Positions 1-9,370 are shown, numbered from the stretch's first letter. The stretch is DNA of 64,000 bases from Kiritimatiellia bacterium (GCA_028718125.1 JAQUMN010000001.1:124001-188000), one strand, 5' to 3'. Notes: generated by a model not told the origin, from the letters alone. A program made the numbers and translations.

Positions 1-756
1 CTGGCCGCCGCCTTGTTTTGCATCACGTCCAGTGCCGTATATATATTTAATGACATTATTGACCGCCAACGCGATGCCGCGCACCCGGTCAAGCGCTTAC
101 GGCCCATTGCCTCGGGCGCCATCCCGGTGGCAACGGCCTGGACAGTTGCGTTGATCCTGCTGGGCATCGGCCTGGGCGGAGCCTGGTCGGTGGCATCGGA
201 ATTCGCGCTGACGATTATCGCTTATGTGGTGCTGCAGATCGCTTACACGTTATGGCTCAAGCATGCGGCTCTGGTGGACGTGTTTGTAATCGCCTTCGGC
301 TTTGTTCTGCGGGCGATTGCCGGCGGGTTTGCCGTGAATGTGACGATTTCTCCCTGGCTGCTGATCTGCACGTTCCTGATGGCGCTGTTCCTGGCTCTCT
401 GCAAGCGTCGGCATGAGAAACGGTTGATGGAGGAAACACAGCTGTTCAATATACGGCCAAGCCTGAATGCCAGCGCCGAGCGGCTCCTGGATCAATTGAT
501 CGCCATCATGGCCGGCGCGGTCATTATCGCCTACGCCATCTACACCCAGTGGCCGGACACGGTGGCGAAGTTTCAGACCACCCACCTCAGCTTTACCATT
601 CCATTTGTGATCTTTGGCATGTTTCGCTATCTGGACCTGGTTTATCGCCATGACAAAGGCGACCAGCCGGAATATATCCTGCTTACCGATATCCCTCTGA
701 TTGTGGATATTCTCTTCTTCGGCGTCTGCGTCTGGTGGATCGTTATCGCCGTCTGA
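1..756 (+). CDS. UbiA-family prenyltransferase, decaprenyl-phosphate phosphoribosyltransferase-like (5' partial)
   Basis: Integral-membrane prenyltransferase of the UbiA superfamily. The frame is open from base 1, so the N-terminus lies outside the window; about 251 residues are present. Near the start it carries the Asp-rich motif NDIIDRQRD followed by HPVKRLRPIASG, a combination typical of the branch related to decaprenyl-phosphate phosphoribosyltransferase (5-phosphoribosyl diphosphate plus polyprenyl phosphate), and then several hydrophobic helices. The second Asp-rich loop reads DLVYRHDKGDQPE near the C-terminus. The final codons overlap the 3' end of the convergent ceramidase-like gene by 14 bp. 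The superfamily is clear; the precise acceptor is inferred from the HPxKRxRPIA motif only. Confidence 0.85.
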   Translation: MAAALFCITSSAVYIFNDIIDRQRDAAHPVKRLRPIASGAIPVATAWTVALILLGIGLGGAWSVASEFALTIIAYVVLQIAYTLWLKHAALVDVFVIAFGFVLRAIAGGFAVNVTISPWLLICTFLMALFLALCKRRHEKRLMEETQLFNIRPSLNASAERLLDQLIAIMAGAVIIAYAIYTQWPDTVAKFQTTHLSFTIPFVIFGMFRYLDLVYRHDKGDQPEYILLTDIPLIVDILFFGVCVWWIVIAV

Positions 757-1591
757 GGTCCGCCTCAATCCGCGCCTGAGCGCGCAGATCCTTCTCTTCT
801 TTCTGGTCAAGCATGAGATGCGGCGAGGCGTCACCGGCCGGCGCGCACTGCGGCAGGAGCTGAACGCCTTGGCCGAAGCGCCGCGCGATCAGTTTGCGCA
901 CGTCATGCCAGAAATCGGAGGAAAACTCATACGCTTGTTCATCGCACTGGGAGGGGCAGGCCAGGTTGATGATCATGCCGCTGAGTGCGCCGGCAGGATC
1001 GTGGGTGAAAAGAAAGTTGACCGCATGGTCGTCGCAGGCCTCGATCCCGCGAAAATCCGCCTGGTGGGTCTGTCCGTACATCCGGGCCGAGCCATCCGCA
1101 TAGGTTGAGCGCCGGCAACGCCCGACCACGGCATAGCCGAACCCGCGGCTGATGGAGCCTGGTTTGCGGTCTTTCCATGCGGCGGTAACGGCGCCAGCCA
1201 ACCGGTCGGTCAGCCAGGAGCGGTACGCGTCCGGTGTCATGAAATCGGGATCGTTCTTCGGTTCCTCGTAGAACCCGCTCTTCACCGGCGGGGCGGTATG
1301 GGTATGCGTGCAGTTGATGGTGAGTTTCTTCAGGTCAAGGCCCGGGCAACGTCCCTGTAACTTTTCCACCAGGTCCGCCTTGAAACTCTCGGCCGGCATG
1401 TCGCAGGAGAGGAACACCGCCTGTTCCGCCGCGCCATCCGGCGCTCGCGCCTCCATGGTCAGGGCGGTGGCGGTGAGCGGGCTGATTATCCCTTTCGAGA
1501 TCCGGGCGTGGAATTGCCCCTGTAGAAGCGTTTTCTTCGGCGGGGTGATTTCCACCCGCGACCATCCGATGTGCAGCGTTCCCTTGATCAT
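743..1591 (-). CDS. Neutral ceramidase-like protein, C-terminally truncated (possible pseudogene)
   Basis: 282 residues resembling the N-terminal half of neutral/alkaline non-lysosomal ceramidase-like hydrolases: an N-terminal IGWSRVEITPP segment, then NCTHTHTAPP at about residue 93, the zinc-ligand region of that family, and LACPSQCDEQ and LLPQCAPAGD further on. Relatives are generally well over 400 residues, so the C-terminal part is missing here. The protein stops soon after DQKEEKDLRAQ, within the last codons of the convergent UbiA-family gene, suggesting a deletion or rearrangement joined the two ends. The start is supported by AAGGAT upstream of ATG at 1591. There is no signal peptide. 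It may be a decaying gene. Confidence 0.6.
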   Translation of the reverse strand: MIKGTLHIGWSRVEITPPKKTLLQGQFHARISKGIISPLTATALTMEARAPDGAAEQAVFLSCDMPAESFKADLVEKLQGRCPGLDLKKLTINCTHTHTAPPVKSGFYEEPKNDPDFMTPDAYRSWLTDRLAGAVTAAWKDRKPGSISRGFGYAVVGRCRRSTYADGSARMYGQTHQADFRGIEACDDHAVNFLFTHDPAGALSGMIINLACPSQCDEQAYEFSSDFWHDVRKLIARRFGQGVQLLPQCAPAGDASPHLMLDQKEEKDLRAQARIEADLRRR

Positions 1592-1807
1592 GAGATTATC
1601 CTTTCCTTTTAGCCGGTGGCGATGGCAGCACTATGTTATGAAAATTACCTGTCCTAGAAGGGGCGCCATGGCTTGCATGCCCCAATCGTGGCGATCATTA
1701 CTATAATCGCTTTGTTTATTCGATGAAATGTAGCTGGGCGGGCGTTTGGATACAAATAAAGAGACGGGAATTATATTACGCGCCTTTAGGAAAAGGGATT
1801 TAGGTTA

Positions 1808-1836
1808 TTGACCTGCCCTCGGCAACCTTATAGGAT
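1808..1836 (+). promoter_or_regulatory. Candidate sigma-70 promoter for the DUF2723 gene
   Basis: TTGACC (1808-1813), a 17-bp spacer and TAGGAT (1831-1836) lie 41 bp before the chosen start codon. The rest of the 285-bp gap (1592-1876) between the divergent ceramidase-like and DUF2723 genes shows nothing else I can name. Confidence 0.4.
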
Positions 1837-1876
1837 ACAGCTTTAATTGACTTCTTGTAACGAGGAACCGCAATTT

Positions 1877-4840
1877 ATGGCGAAAGCCAGGCAGAATCAA
1901 CGATCCGTATCGGCGCCCGTCCGTCAGCCGACGGACGGAACACCCGCTCCCCAACCGGCGACGCCCGCCAAGGCCGTCCCCTTTTTCAAGCGCTATGACT
2001 GGCTGGCGTTCGCCATCACCTATGTCATTGCGCAGGTGTTCTATGTCCTGACCCAGGCGCCCACGGTCACGCTGGAGGACTCGGGCGAGCTGGTCACGGG
2101 GGCGGCCAACCTGGGCGTGCCCCACCCGCCCGGCTATCCGCTCTGGACGATTTTAGGTTGGATCTTTTGCAAGATCTTCTTTTTTGTCCGCTACTGGGGT
2201 CATCCCAATCCGGCTTGGGCCGTCAATTGCATGTCGGGCTTCTTTGGCGCGCTCTGCTGCGCCACCGTGACAATTCTCATCAGCCGTTCCGGCCGCGATC
2301 TCCTGCGCACATTCCGGCATGAGGACGATCCTGAATCGGCCACGATAGTGGAGAAAGTCATAAGCTGGGCCAGCGGGTTGGCGGCCGGATTGATCCTGGC
2401 ATTCTGCCCGTTCATCTGGTCCCAGTGCGTGATTTCCGAAGTGTATACCCTGAACACCTTCCTGCACGTGTTGCTCCTGACGCTGGCTTACGTCTGGCTG
2501 CACCGGCCGCACGAGGACCGTTTGCTCTACTGGATGGCAGCGCTGTTCGGCGTGGCCTTCACCAATTGCCAGCCGATTATGCTCTTGGTGCCGGGTCTCA
2601 TGATGATTTTCTGGGCGGCTGACCGGCGCCTCTTCCGGGATTGCCTGGCGGCGGGCATAGCGTTAATTGGCGCGGTGGTCCTGCTGCAACTCGCATTTCC
2701 GGAATATTCCTTCGGCAATTTCGTCCGGCGCGAGTTCTGGATTACCGTGGGCATTGTCATGCTGCTGTCGCCGCTCATCATGTGGGTATTCACCCGACAG
2801 ATTTTCTCGGAATGGAAACGGCTGGCGCCGATGATCCTGTTCGCGCTTCTGGGCCTTTCGTTGTTTGTCTATATGCCAATTTCTTCGGATTTCAACCCGC
2901 CCATTAACTGGGGTTACCCGCGGACGTTCGAAGGCTTCCGCCATGCCGTGACTCGCGGACAGTACCAGGCCTTGAGCCCGGCTATCGACCCCAAGGCCTT
3001 CGTAACCCAGTTTGTCGAGTTCCTGAGCCAGCTGGAAGACCAGTTCCCGTTCCCGATCCCGCTCCTGGCCCTGGTGCCGATTTTCTTTTTCCGCTCCATC
3101 TGGCGCCGGCACTGGTCCTGGCTGCTGGGCACGATCATCGCGTTTTTGGTCACCGGACCGGGCATGATGATCCTCCTTAATCCGGCCCACGATATCCAGT
3201 CCCTCTTTATCGCCCAGGTACAGTTTGTGCAGTCCACCGCCATTTACGCCGTCTGGGTAGGCTACGGATTTCTTTTCTGCCTCGCTTTCCTCGAGCGGTT
3301 TTTCAAGCATCGCATAGTGCTGGTCCTGGCGGTGGCCATCACCCTGCTGTCGCCGCTGGGAGGCATCTGGCAGAACTGGTACGACGAAGAAATGATCGCG
3401 GCCAACGGCGGCACGGAATTGCGCGGCCATGACTTCGGCTGGCAATTCGGCAACTACCAGTTGTGCGGCGCCGAGGCCATAACGCGCGAACTCAAGCCTG
3501 GCGAGCCGCCCCTGCCGAACCCGGCCTACCCGCCGGCCATGACAACCAACGCCGTCTTCTACGGCGGCACCGACCCGGGACGCTTCGTGCCCACCTATAT
3601 GATTTTCTGCCCCAAGGTGCGCCCGGATGTGATGTTGATCACCCAGAACGCGCTGGCGGACAATACCTTCATGAACGTCACGCGCGATCTCTATGGCGAC
3701 TTGATTTGGATTCCCACGCCGCAGGACACGAACTTGGCGTTCCAGCAGTATGTCAACGATGTGCGCACCGGGCGCATTCCGTCCAACGCCGCGGTGACGA
3801 TTGACAAGAGCGGCAAGGTCAGCGTGCAAGGCGTGCAGGGCGTCATGGAAATCAACGGGATCATCAGCAAAGATATCTTCGAGCATAACAAGTGGCGGCA
3901 CGATTTCTACGTCGAGGAAAGCTACGTAATCAACTGGATGTATCCCTATCTCATCCCGCATGGCCTGATCATGAAGATCAACAAGGAACCCATGCCCGGG
4001 CTGACCGCCGAAATGGTGAAAAACGACATGGATTTCTGGGCCTGGTACTTTAACCGCCTGATGAAGGACCGGAAATTCCAGCGGGACGTCGTGGCGCGCA
4101 AGACGTTTTCCAAGCTGCGTTGCGCCATTGCCGGAGTATACCTTTACCGCCGGATGATGAAAGAGGCGGAAATCGCCTTTCGGCAGGCCGTGGACCTGTA
4201 TCCTTGCAGCCCGGAGGCCAATTTTCGCCTGGCCGACATGTATTTGCAAACGGGCCGATTTGCCGATGCCATTCAGCTCATGGAAACGAACCAGGCCAAC
4301 GATCCCAACAACGACCGGATCGGCGGGTTCATTAACCAGATCAAGGACATGGCCCGGATGAACAACCGCGTCAACGAGTTGCAGGCCCAGCTATCCAAAG
4401 GCAGCGGCACGCTGGATATGGTGTTCGAACTGGCCACGATTTACCAGCGCTCGGGGCGCGAGCAGCCGTTCCAGGATATATCCATGCAGGTGCTGAACAA
4501 TTCGAATCTTCCGCCCCAGGCTTTCCTGAAAGTGGCCGAGTTAGCTTCCAATCCGCCGCGCTGGCCGCTGGTGGCCGAGGCCTACCAACGCTACCTCCAG
4601 CGGGAGAAGAACGATCCGCGTGTATGGCTGGAACTGGCCTGCGCGCAAGCCCAGATGAGCCAGAACGATCATGCCCTCCAGTCCCTGCGCCAGGCTGTTG
4701 CCTGCGGCGGCGAACCGCTTAAAGACACGATCCGCAAGGACACGCGCCTTGATCCCCTGCGCGGTATGGAAGGCTTCCAGAAGCTGGTCCAGTCGTCCCA
4801 ACAGCCGTTTGCGCCCCTGCCGGGCCTGTTCGGTCCGTGA
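1877..4840 (+). CDS. DUF2723 membrane protein with C-terminal TPR repeats
   Basis: 987-residue polytopic membrane protein of the DUF2723 family, distantly like GT-C glycosyltransferases (protein O-mannosyltransferase type). The start at 1877 is chosen over an upstream ATG (1847) because GAGGAA sits 9 bp before it. The signature LEDSGEL (about residues 66-72) and HPPGYPLW (83-90) is present, with an acidic residue in the first periplasmic loop as expected of GT-C enzymes. About ten hydrophobic segments fill residues 40-500. A soluble domain follows, and from about residue 745 TPR-like helix pairs appear (for example MKEAEIAFRQAVDLYPCSPEANF). The gene stands alone and converges with rsmE. Glycosyl transfer is inferred from the fold; donor and acceptor are unknown. 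Confidence 0.85.
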   Translation: MAKARQNQRSVSAPVRQPTDGTPAPQPATPAKAVPFFKRYDWLAFAITYVIAQVFYVLTQAPTVTLEDSGELVTGAANLGVPHPPGYPLWTILGWIFCKIFFFVRYWGHPNPAWAVNCMSGFFGALCCATVTILISRSGRDLLRTFRHEDDPESATIVEKVISWASGLAAGLILAFCPFIWSQCVISEVYTLNTFLHVLLLTLAYVWLHRPHEDRLLYWMAALFGVAFTNCQPIMLLVPGLMMIFWAADRRLFRDCLAAGIALIGAVVLLQLAFPEYSFGNFVRREFWITVGIVMLLSPLIMWVFTRQIFSEWKRLAPMILFALLGLSLFVYMPISSDFNPPINWGYPRTFEGFRHAVTRGQYQALSPAIDPKAFVTQFVEFLSQLEDQFPFPIPLLALVPIFFFRSIWRRHWSWLLGTIIAFLVTGPGMMILLNPAHDIQSLFIAQVQFVQSTAIYAVWVGYGFLFCLAFLERFFKHRIVLVLAVAITLLSPLGGIWQNWYDEEMIAANGGTELRGHDFGWQFGNYQLCGAEAITRELKPGEPPLPNPAYPPAMTTNAVFYGGTDPGRFVPTYMIFCPKVRPDVMLITQNALADNTFMNVTRDLYGDLIWIPTPQDTNLAFQQYVNDVRTGRIPSNAAVTIDKSGKVSVQGVQGVMEINGIISKDIFEHNKWRHDFYVEESYVINWMYPYLIPHGLIMKINKEPMPGLTAEMVKNDMDFWAWYFNRLMKDRKFQRDVVARKTFSKLRCAIAGVYLYRRMMKEAEIAFRQAVDLYPCSPEANFRLADMYLQTGRFADAIQLMETNQANDPNNDRIGGFINQIKDMARMNNRVNELQAQLSKGSGTLDMVFELATIYQRSGREQPFQDISMQVLNNSNLPPQAFLKVAELASNPPRWPLVAEAYQRYLQREKNDPRVWLELACAQAQMSQNDHALQSLRQAVACGGEPLKDTIRKDTRLDPLRGMEGFQKLVQSSQQPFAPLPGLFGP

Positions 4841-4935
4841 AGCCTTTTTTATATGGCGGGCGGTCGTCCGAGACCGCCGAAATCGCGGCGACGGAGGCCC
4901 GTCGCCCTCCATGGAAACGGGGAAAATAGGCCGCA

Positions 4936-5703
4936 TTATTTTCTGCCGGGACCAGAAAATCCGGCATTCTGTATTTCATAATGCAGCAGGCTTAACCCGT
5001 AAAGCGCGGCGGTTTCCACCCGGAAAACGGACTTGCCGAAACTGACGAGCTGCGCACCCGCGTCCCGGAGCGCCGCAGTTTCTGTTTCCGTCAGGTCGCC
5101 TTCCGGGCCGATGATCAGCGCGATGCTCCGCAAAGAATGCCCGCGCGCTTTTGTCACTACCTCGCGGAACGCGCGGGCATCCGCATGGAGCGAGCCCGCC
5201 AGACAAAGATCGAAACGCGCCAGGTCCGCCGTTATTTCCGGCAGGGAACGAACCGGAAGCACGCTTGGCATCCAGGCGCCGCCGCATTGCCGAGTGGCCT
5301 CCCGCGCAATCTTCTGCCAACGCCCGCGCCGCCGTTCGGCTTCGCTTGCTGAAAACCGGACAATGACCCGCTCGGTCGTCAGCGGCTGAATGGCCTGCGC
5401 GCCCAATTCCACGGCTTTCTGAATGATCCCGTCCATGAGCGCGTGTTTGGGAATCGCCTGGATGAGAGTAACGGCCACGGAAGGCGGCGGCGTTACGCGC
5501 CGCGTAGCGGACAGCACCCGGACCAGCGCCCGTTTCTGCCGCACGGCGACGAAGGTTGCCTGCGCGGTATGGCCCTGGCCGGTAAAAAGGCCCACCTGCT
5601 CACCGGGCCGAACACGCAATACCTGGACCAAGTGATGCGATTCATCCGGCGCCAGCTCGATGTCATCCGCGGACCATTGGGCAGTATCAATCAGGCATCG
5701 CAT
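4936..5703 (-). CDS. rsmE: 16S rRNA (uracil(1498)-N3)-methyltransferase RsmE
   Basis: 255-residue SPOUT methyltransferase that methylates N3 of U1498 in 16S rRNA using S-adenosylmethionine. Visible landmarks are the N-terminal PUA-like region with HHLVQVLRVRPGE, the segment QAIPKHALMDGIIQKAVELG, and the C-terminal knot motifs LIIGPEGDLTETE and SFGKSVFRVETA. The length is usual for the family. It lies 11 bp downstream of dnaJ on the same strand, a pairing seen in many bacteria, and is the last gene of the rsmI-to-rsmE run. The start has GGGAAC upstream. In the 95-bp gap to the convergent DUF2723 gene there are two GC-rich hairpins (GGCGGTC/GACCGCC and GGCGACG/CGTCGCC). Confidence 0.95.
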   Translation of the reverse strand: MRCLIDTAQWSADDIELAPDESHHLVQVLRVRPGEQVGLFTGQGHTAQATFVAVRQKRALVRVLSATRRVTPPPSVAVTLIQAIPKHALMDGIIQKAVELGAQAIQPLTTERVIVRFSASEAERRRGRWQKIAREATRQCGGAWMPSVLPVRSLPEITADLARFDLCLAGSLHADARAFREVVTKARGHSLRSIALIIGPEGDLTETETAALRDAGAQLVSFGKSVFRVETAALYGLSLLHYEIQNAGFSGPGRK

Positions 5704-5714
5704 TACGTTCCCGT

Positions 5715-6887
5715 CTATTTGCGGTGTTCGAGGAACTCCTCAGCATGCTTTTTAAACTGGTTGCGCTCCGGATATTGGTCGGCAGTGCAGGTATCCATAA
5801 ATTCTTTCAAGCCGCGTTTCTGCGCGCCGGAAAGGTGCTTGGGAACTTCGACGGCTACGCGCACGTGCAAGTCGCCGGGGCCTTCGTTTCCAAGCCCTGG
5901 CGCCCCTTTAGCATGCAGGCGAAACAGCTTCCCGTTTTCCGTGCCCGGGGCCAGCTTGAGGCTGGCCCAGCCCTCAATGGTTGGCACCTGGATTTCGCCG
6001 CCGAGCAGGGCCACATCCAGGGGCACCGGCACTTCGCAAAACAGATCGTTGCCCTGGCGCTGGAACAGGCTGTGCGGCCGAACGTGCAACATGACGTAGA
6101 GGTCACCCGCCGGGCCGCCCCGCACTCCGCCTTCGCCCCGGCCCGCAAGACGCAGGCGCGAACCTGTTTCCACGCCCGGCGGTATTTTAAGCGTCAGCTG
6201 CCTGCGGTTCTTGACCAGTCCCGTGCCACGACAGGCCCGGCAGGGATGCGTGATGATTTCGCCGCGACCGCCGCAGGACGGGCAATCCTGCTGGACATGA
6301 AAAAAGCCGCTCGACGTGACGACAACGCCGTGGCCATTGCAATGCCGGCAGGTTTCCTTATGACGTCCCGGTTCCGATCCTGTTCCGTTGCACGTGGGAC
6401 AAGTTTCCGAAACGGGCAATATAATTTCGTGTTCGCCGCCGAAAACCGCAGCCTCAAAATCAATTTCCAGATCAAAGCGCAAATCCGCCCCGCGCGCGGC
6501 CCGCGACCCATCAGCTGCGCCCCGGCGAGAGCCGGTGCGTCCAAAAAATTCCTCGAACATACCGCCGGCTCCGCCGAACAGGTCGCCGAAAATATCATGC
6601 AGATCGGCGCCGTGCGTAAAGTCACGGGAGAAATCGAATCCGCCCGGCCCGAACGAGGACTTCAACCCGGCATGGCCATACTGGTCGTATATTTGCCGTT
6701 TCTGGGGATCGTTGAGCACCTCGTAGGCCTCGGAAAGTTCCTTGAACTTTTCCTCGGCGGCCTTGTTGCCGGAATTGCGATCCGGGTGATGCTGAAGGGC
6801 CAGCTTGCGATAGGCTTTTTTGATTTCTTCCTCGCTGGCATTGCGGGACACATTCAACACTTCATAATAATCGCGCTTGGTTGCCAC
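5715..6887 (-). CDS. dnaJ: Chaperone protein DnaJ
   Basis: 390-residue class I J-protein, the DnaK co-chaperone. The J domain covers residues 1-70 with HPD at 34-36; a Gly/Phe-rich linker follows; the zinc-finger region (about 163-223) contains four CxxCxGxG motifs ([32 protein letters not shown]); the C-terminal substrate-binding domains complete it. A GTG start at 6887 is chosen because GGAAGG lies about 7 bp upstream and the protein then begins [11 protein letters not shown], the usual J-domain start; upstream in-frame codons add 21 unrelated residues. It follows grpE but is separated from it by an AT-rich palindromic element. dnaK is not in the window. Confidence 0.97.
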   Translation of the reverse strand: MATKRDYYEVLNVSRNASEEEIKKAYRKLALQHHPDRNSGNKAAEEKFKELSEAYEVLNDPQKRQIYDQYGHAGLKSSFGPGGFDFSRDFTHGADLHDIFGDLFGGAGGMFEEFFGRTGSRRGAADGSRAARGADLRFDLEIDFEAAVFGGEHEIILPVSETCPTCNGTGSEPGRHKETCRHCNGHGVVVTSSGFFHVQQDCPSCGGRGEIITHPCRACRGTGLVKNRRQLTLKIPPGVETGSRLRLAGRGEGGVRGGPAGDLYVMLHVRPHSLFQRQGNDLFCEVPVPLDVALLGGEIQVPTIEGWASLKLAPGTENGKLFRLHAKGAPGLGNEGPGDLHVRVAVEVPKHLSGAQKRGLKEFMDTCTADQYPERNQFKKHAEEFLEHRK

Positions 6888-6923
6888 TGTATATCCTTCC
6901 CAATGCGGGCTATGCCTGCTGTC

Positions 6924-7083
6924 CAATAAATTCCAAGTTCCAGAATCCAAATTCCAAGGAATATTCTCTGCCTTTGGCGGATCTGCCTATGGCAGAAAAT
7001 TCTACTGAAGACAAAATAAATCCAGCATTTCTATCCGTTTTGTCTTATTTGATTATGTTTCCCTCTAGTTTGGAATTTTATTA
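6924..7083. repeat. AT-rich inverted-repeat element between grpE and dnaJ
   Basis: About 160 bp, clearly more AT-rich than its surroundings. The outer arms AATAAATTCCAAGTT (from 6925) and TAGTTTGGAATTTTATT (ending near 7082) are imperfect inverted repeats; an inner pair GACAAAATAAATCC / TTTTGTCTTATTTG is also inverted. It has no coding capacity. It occupies most of the 247-bp gap between grpE and dnaJ in an otherwise compact gene run, and looks like a MITE-type insertion. Confidence 0.55.
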
Positions 7084-7134
7084 ACGTGGCCGTTATTAAT
7101 GTTTTCTTGTTTGTATAGCGGTTTCTGGTTCTGC

Positions 7135-7878
7135 TCAGTCTTTCCCGCCGGCCGTTTCCTGGGATCCGTCTTTCGTCTTCTCCTGTCCGTCGTCCGTCGT
7201 CTGTCGTCTGTCGTCTGCCTTCTTTTCCGGAGGCGGACCGCTGGACACGATGACTTGCGCCGGACGGAGCAGTTTATTCCGGAGCATGTATCCGCGGCGG
7301 ACCAGGGACGTCACGGTTCCTTCCGGTTCAGTTGCGGATGGCAGGGCGTTGACCGCCTCGAACCGGCTCGGGTCAAAGACCTGTTTTTCGGTTGCAATGG
7401 GGCTCAGCCCGAATTTAGACAACGCACCCATAAGCTGGTCCAAAATCATGACCAGGCCTTCACGAAAGGCCGCGTTCACCTGGTGCTCGGCCGTGGCCTG
7501 AATGCCCAGATGCAGGTGGTCGAGCACCGGCAGGAGTTCAAGCATGAGGGACTGGTTGGCGCTGTCGAACAGGTCGTTTTTCTCCCGCAGGGTCCGCTTG
7601 CGGAAATTGTCAAAATCGGCCTGAAGTCGCAACAATCGATCATTGAGTTGCGCCAGTTTTTCAACCTGGTTGGCAGGCTGTTGTCCGGCTTCCGCTGTCT
7701 GCCGTTCGTCGTCTGTCGTCTGTCGTCCAGTCCCGGCCGTCCGGCTTTCGTCTCCCGTCTTTCTCCCGCTTGCACCGCTATGCGCATCTTCGCGGGCAGG
7801 TTGTCCCGCGTCCTGCGGGATCTGTCGTCCGGTGTCCGCATCCTCGCGGGAATGATGTTTTTCCTTGTTCTTGCTCAT
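7135..7878 (-). CDS. grpE: Nucleotide exchange factor GrpE with low-complexity tails
   Basis: 247-residue GrpE, the ADP/ATP exchange factor of DnaK. The core (about residues 70-215) has the long helix LNDRLLRLQADFDNFRKRTLREK and the C-terminal signature TSLVRRGYMLRNKLLRPAQVIVS. The start at 7878 is preferred over one at 7908 because AAAGG precedes it and it follows the phosphatase stop by 4 bp. Both termini are disordered and encoded by the same short tandem DNA motif (GACGACAGAC-type), giving RQTTDDERQT before the core and DDRRQTTDDG after it; most GrpE proteins lack the C-terminal tail. The ribosome-binding site overlaps the phosphatase stop codon, suggesting translational coupling. Confidence 0.93.
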   Translation of the reverse strand: MSKNKEKHHSREDADTGRQIPQDAGQPAREDAHSGASGRKTGDESRTAGTGRQTTDDERQTAEAGQQPANQVEKLAQLNDRLLRLQADFDNFRKRTLREKNDLFDSANQSLMLELLPVLDHLHLGIQATAEHQVNAAFREGLVMILDQLMGALSKFGLSPIATEKQVFDPSRFEAVNALPSATEPEGTVTSLVRRGYMLRNKLLRPAQVIVSSGPPPEKKADDRRQTTDDGQEKTKDGSQETAGGKD

Positions 7879-7882
7879 ACTA

Positions 7883-9370
7883 TTAACCTTTGGATCGGTG
7901 TAAGACAACCAATGTCATATCGTCGTATTGTGCCACATCTCCGGCAAATGCCAATAATTCTTGTCGCACACGCGCGACGATAGCCGAGGAACATCCCGCC
8001 TTTGGCGCGTTTTGCGGCGCGCTTTCGGCGCAGGCGCCAGCCAGGACCGTGCGCTGAAGATTTTCCAGCCCCCATTCCTCGTGTTCCGCGTTCATTGCCT
8101 CGGTGACGCCATCGGTAAACAGGACCCAAAGATCACCCGGATGGAGCGTGACGGTGGTTTCCTGGAGGCGGCGGTCGAACACGTCGGCCTCCACCAGGCC
8201 AATGGCGACGCCGGCAGCTTCCACGGGAACAGTCCGGCCGTCGATGGCAACCAGGAGCGGGCGCGGATGCCCGGCGCATGCCAGGGTGATCTCCGCTGTC
8301 CGGGTGTTAAGAATGCAATAAAGCATGCTGATGAACATGTCATCGTGAATATCGCCGGCTATAACGCGGTTAATGGCTTTGAGAACGGCTCCCGGGCTCA
8401 GGCATCCGGGGGCGTGGGCCCGGAAGACACTGCGGCAAATTGACATCAGGATGGCGCCCGTGACCCCCTTGCCGGACACATCGGCAATGGTCAGTCCCAG
8501 ATGATCTTCGTCAATGGTGACAAAATCATAGAAATCGCCGCCGATCTCGCGGGCCGGCATGCTGAACGCTGCGATTTCCAGTCCCGGCGCCTGGGGAATC
8601 TGCGTCGGCAAGAGCGCCATCTGGATCCGGCGGGCAATGCGCAGGTCATAGTCCAGCACCCGTTTCTTGTCCAGTTCCTCGTTGAACTTGGCATAGTAAA
8701 TCGCGATGGACGCTTGGTCGGCCAGCGCTTGCAGGAGATTCATGTCTGCCTGGATGAACGATGCATCGTCAACCCGGTTGACGACCACGAGGACGCCGAG
8801 CACGGTATTCTGGAAACGCATCGGCACCAGCAGGATGGATTGAATCTGCAGAAATTCGCTCCGGAAGCAGGGTACGCGCGGATCGCGTTCGGCGTCTTCA
8901 ATTAACAATGGCGTACCCTGTGCGGCAACTGTGCCGACGAGGCCTTCGCCTGTGCGGGCCAGCTGGTTCCGGACCATTGTTTCCACGCGTTGGAAAAAAC
9001 CGTCACCTTGTTCCGGTTCGTCAGCCACGCTGCCGGCGATGGGAGGGAAGAGGCCCGCTACAGCGCGGACACGCAAGGTGTCTCCGTCGGGCTCGCGGAA
9101 ATAGATGGCCCCCGTGCCCGCCTTGGCGGTCTGCTGGGCATAAAACAGCACCCGCTTAAGCAGAAAATCGGTCTGAGGGACGCCGTTTGTGGACTCGGCA
9201 AAGGCTTCGCTGACATCGTGGACAAAGTTAAAGATGGCCTCTTTTTCCTGGAGCAGGGCATCGCGTTCCTTGAGGACGCGCCACAAGCGGAAAAGCACGG
9301 CCAGCGCTGTAGAAACTAATAAGGTCCAATAGATCCAGGTCATAAAAATCAATCCGGAATTCGTGAGCAT
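7883..9370 (-). CDS. GAF-domain PP2C/SpoIIE-type serine phosphatase (RsbU-like)
   Basis: 495 residues: one N-terminal transmembrane helix (IYWTLLVSTALAVLFRLW), a short coiled coil, a GAF domain (about 60-215) and a PP2C/SpoIIE catalytic domain (about 240-490). The metal-binding Asp motifs are seen: GGDFYDF, IADVSGKG, FTDGVTEA and YDDMTLVVLHR. Enzymes of this type dephosphorylate STAS-domain anti-sigma-factor antagonists in partner-switching cascades; a STAS gene lies directly upstream. The ligand of the GAF domain is unknown. A second possible start is at 9343 (MTWIYW); neither has a strong ribosome-binding site. Coupling to grpE suggests a stress-related role, which is inference. Confidence 0.88.
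   Translation of the reverse strand: MLTNSGLIFMTWIYWTLLVSTALAVLFRLWRVLKERDALLQEKEAIFNFVHDVSEAFAESTNGVPQTDFLLKRVLFYAQQTAKAGTGAIYFREPDGDTLRVRAVAGLFPPIAGSVADEPEQGDGFFQRVETMVRNQLARTGEGLVGTVAAQGTPLLIEDAERDPRVPCFRSEFLQIQSILLVPMRFQNTVLGVLVVVNRVDDASFIQADMNLLQALADQASIAIYYAKFNEELDKKRVLDYDLRIARRIQMALLPTQIPQAPGLEIAAFSMPAREIGGDFYDFVTIDEDHLGLTIADVSGKGVTGAILMSICRSVFRAHAPGCLSPGAVLKAINRVIAGDIHDDMFISMLYCILNTRTAEITLACAGHPRPLLVAIDGRTVPVEAAGVAIGLVEADVFDRRLQETTVTLHPGDLWVLFTDGVTEAMNAEHEEWGLENLQRTVLAGACAESAPQNAPKAGCSSAIVARVRQELLAFAGDVAQYDDMTLVVLHRSKG

Noticed and set aside
2663-4249. Long minus-strand open frame (528 codons) across the DUF2723 gene
   Set aside because: Antisense shadow of a well-supported gene; composition rich in His, Gly, Arg and Gln with no domain.
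7186-7218. Short tandem motif considered as a CRISPR array
   Set aside because: Repeat units are a few bases long, lie inside grpE and have no spacers.
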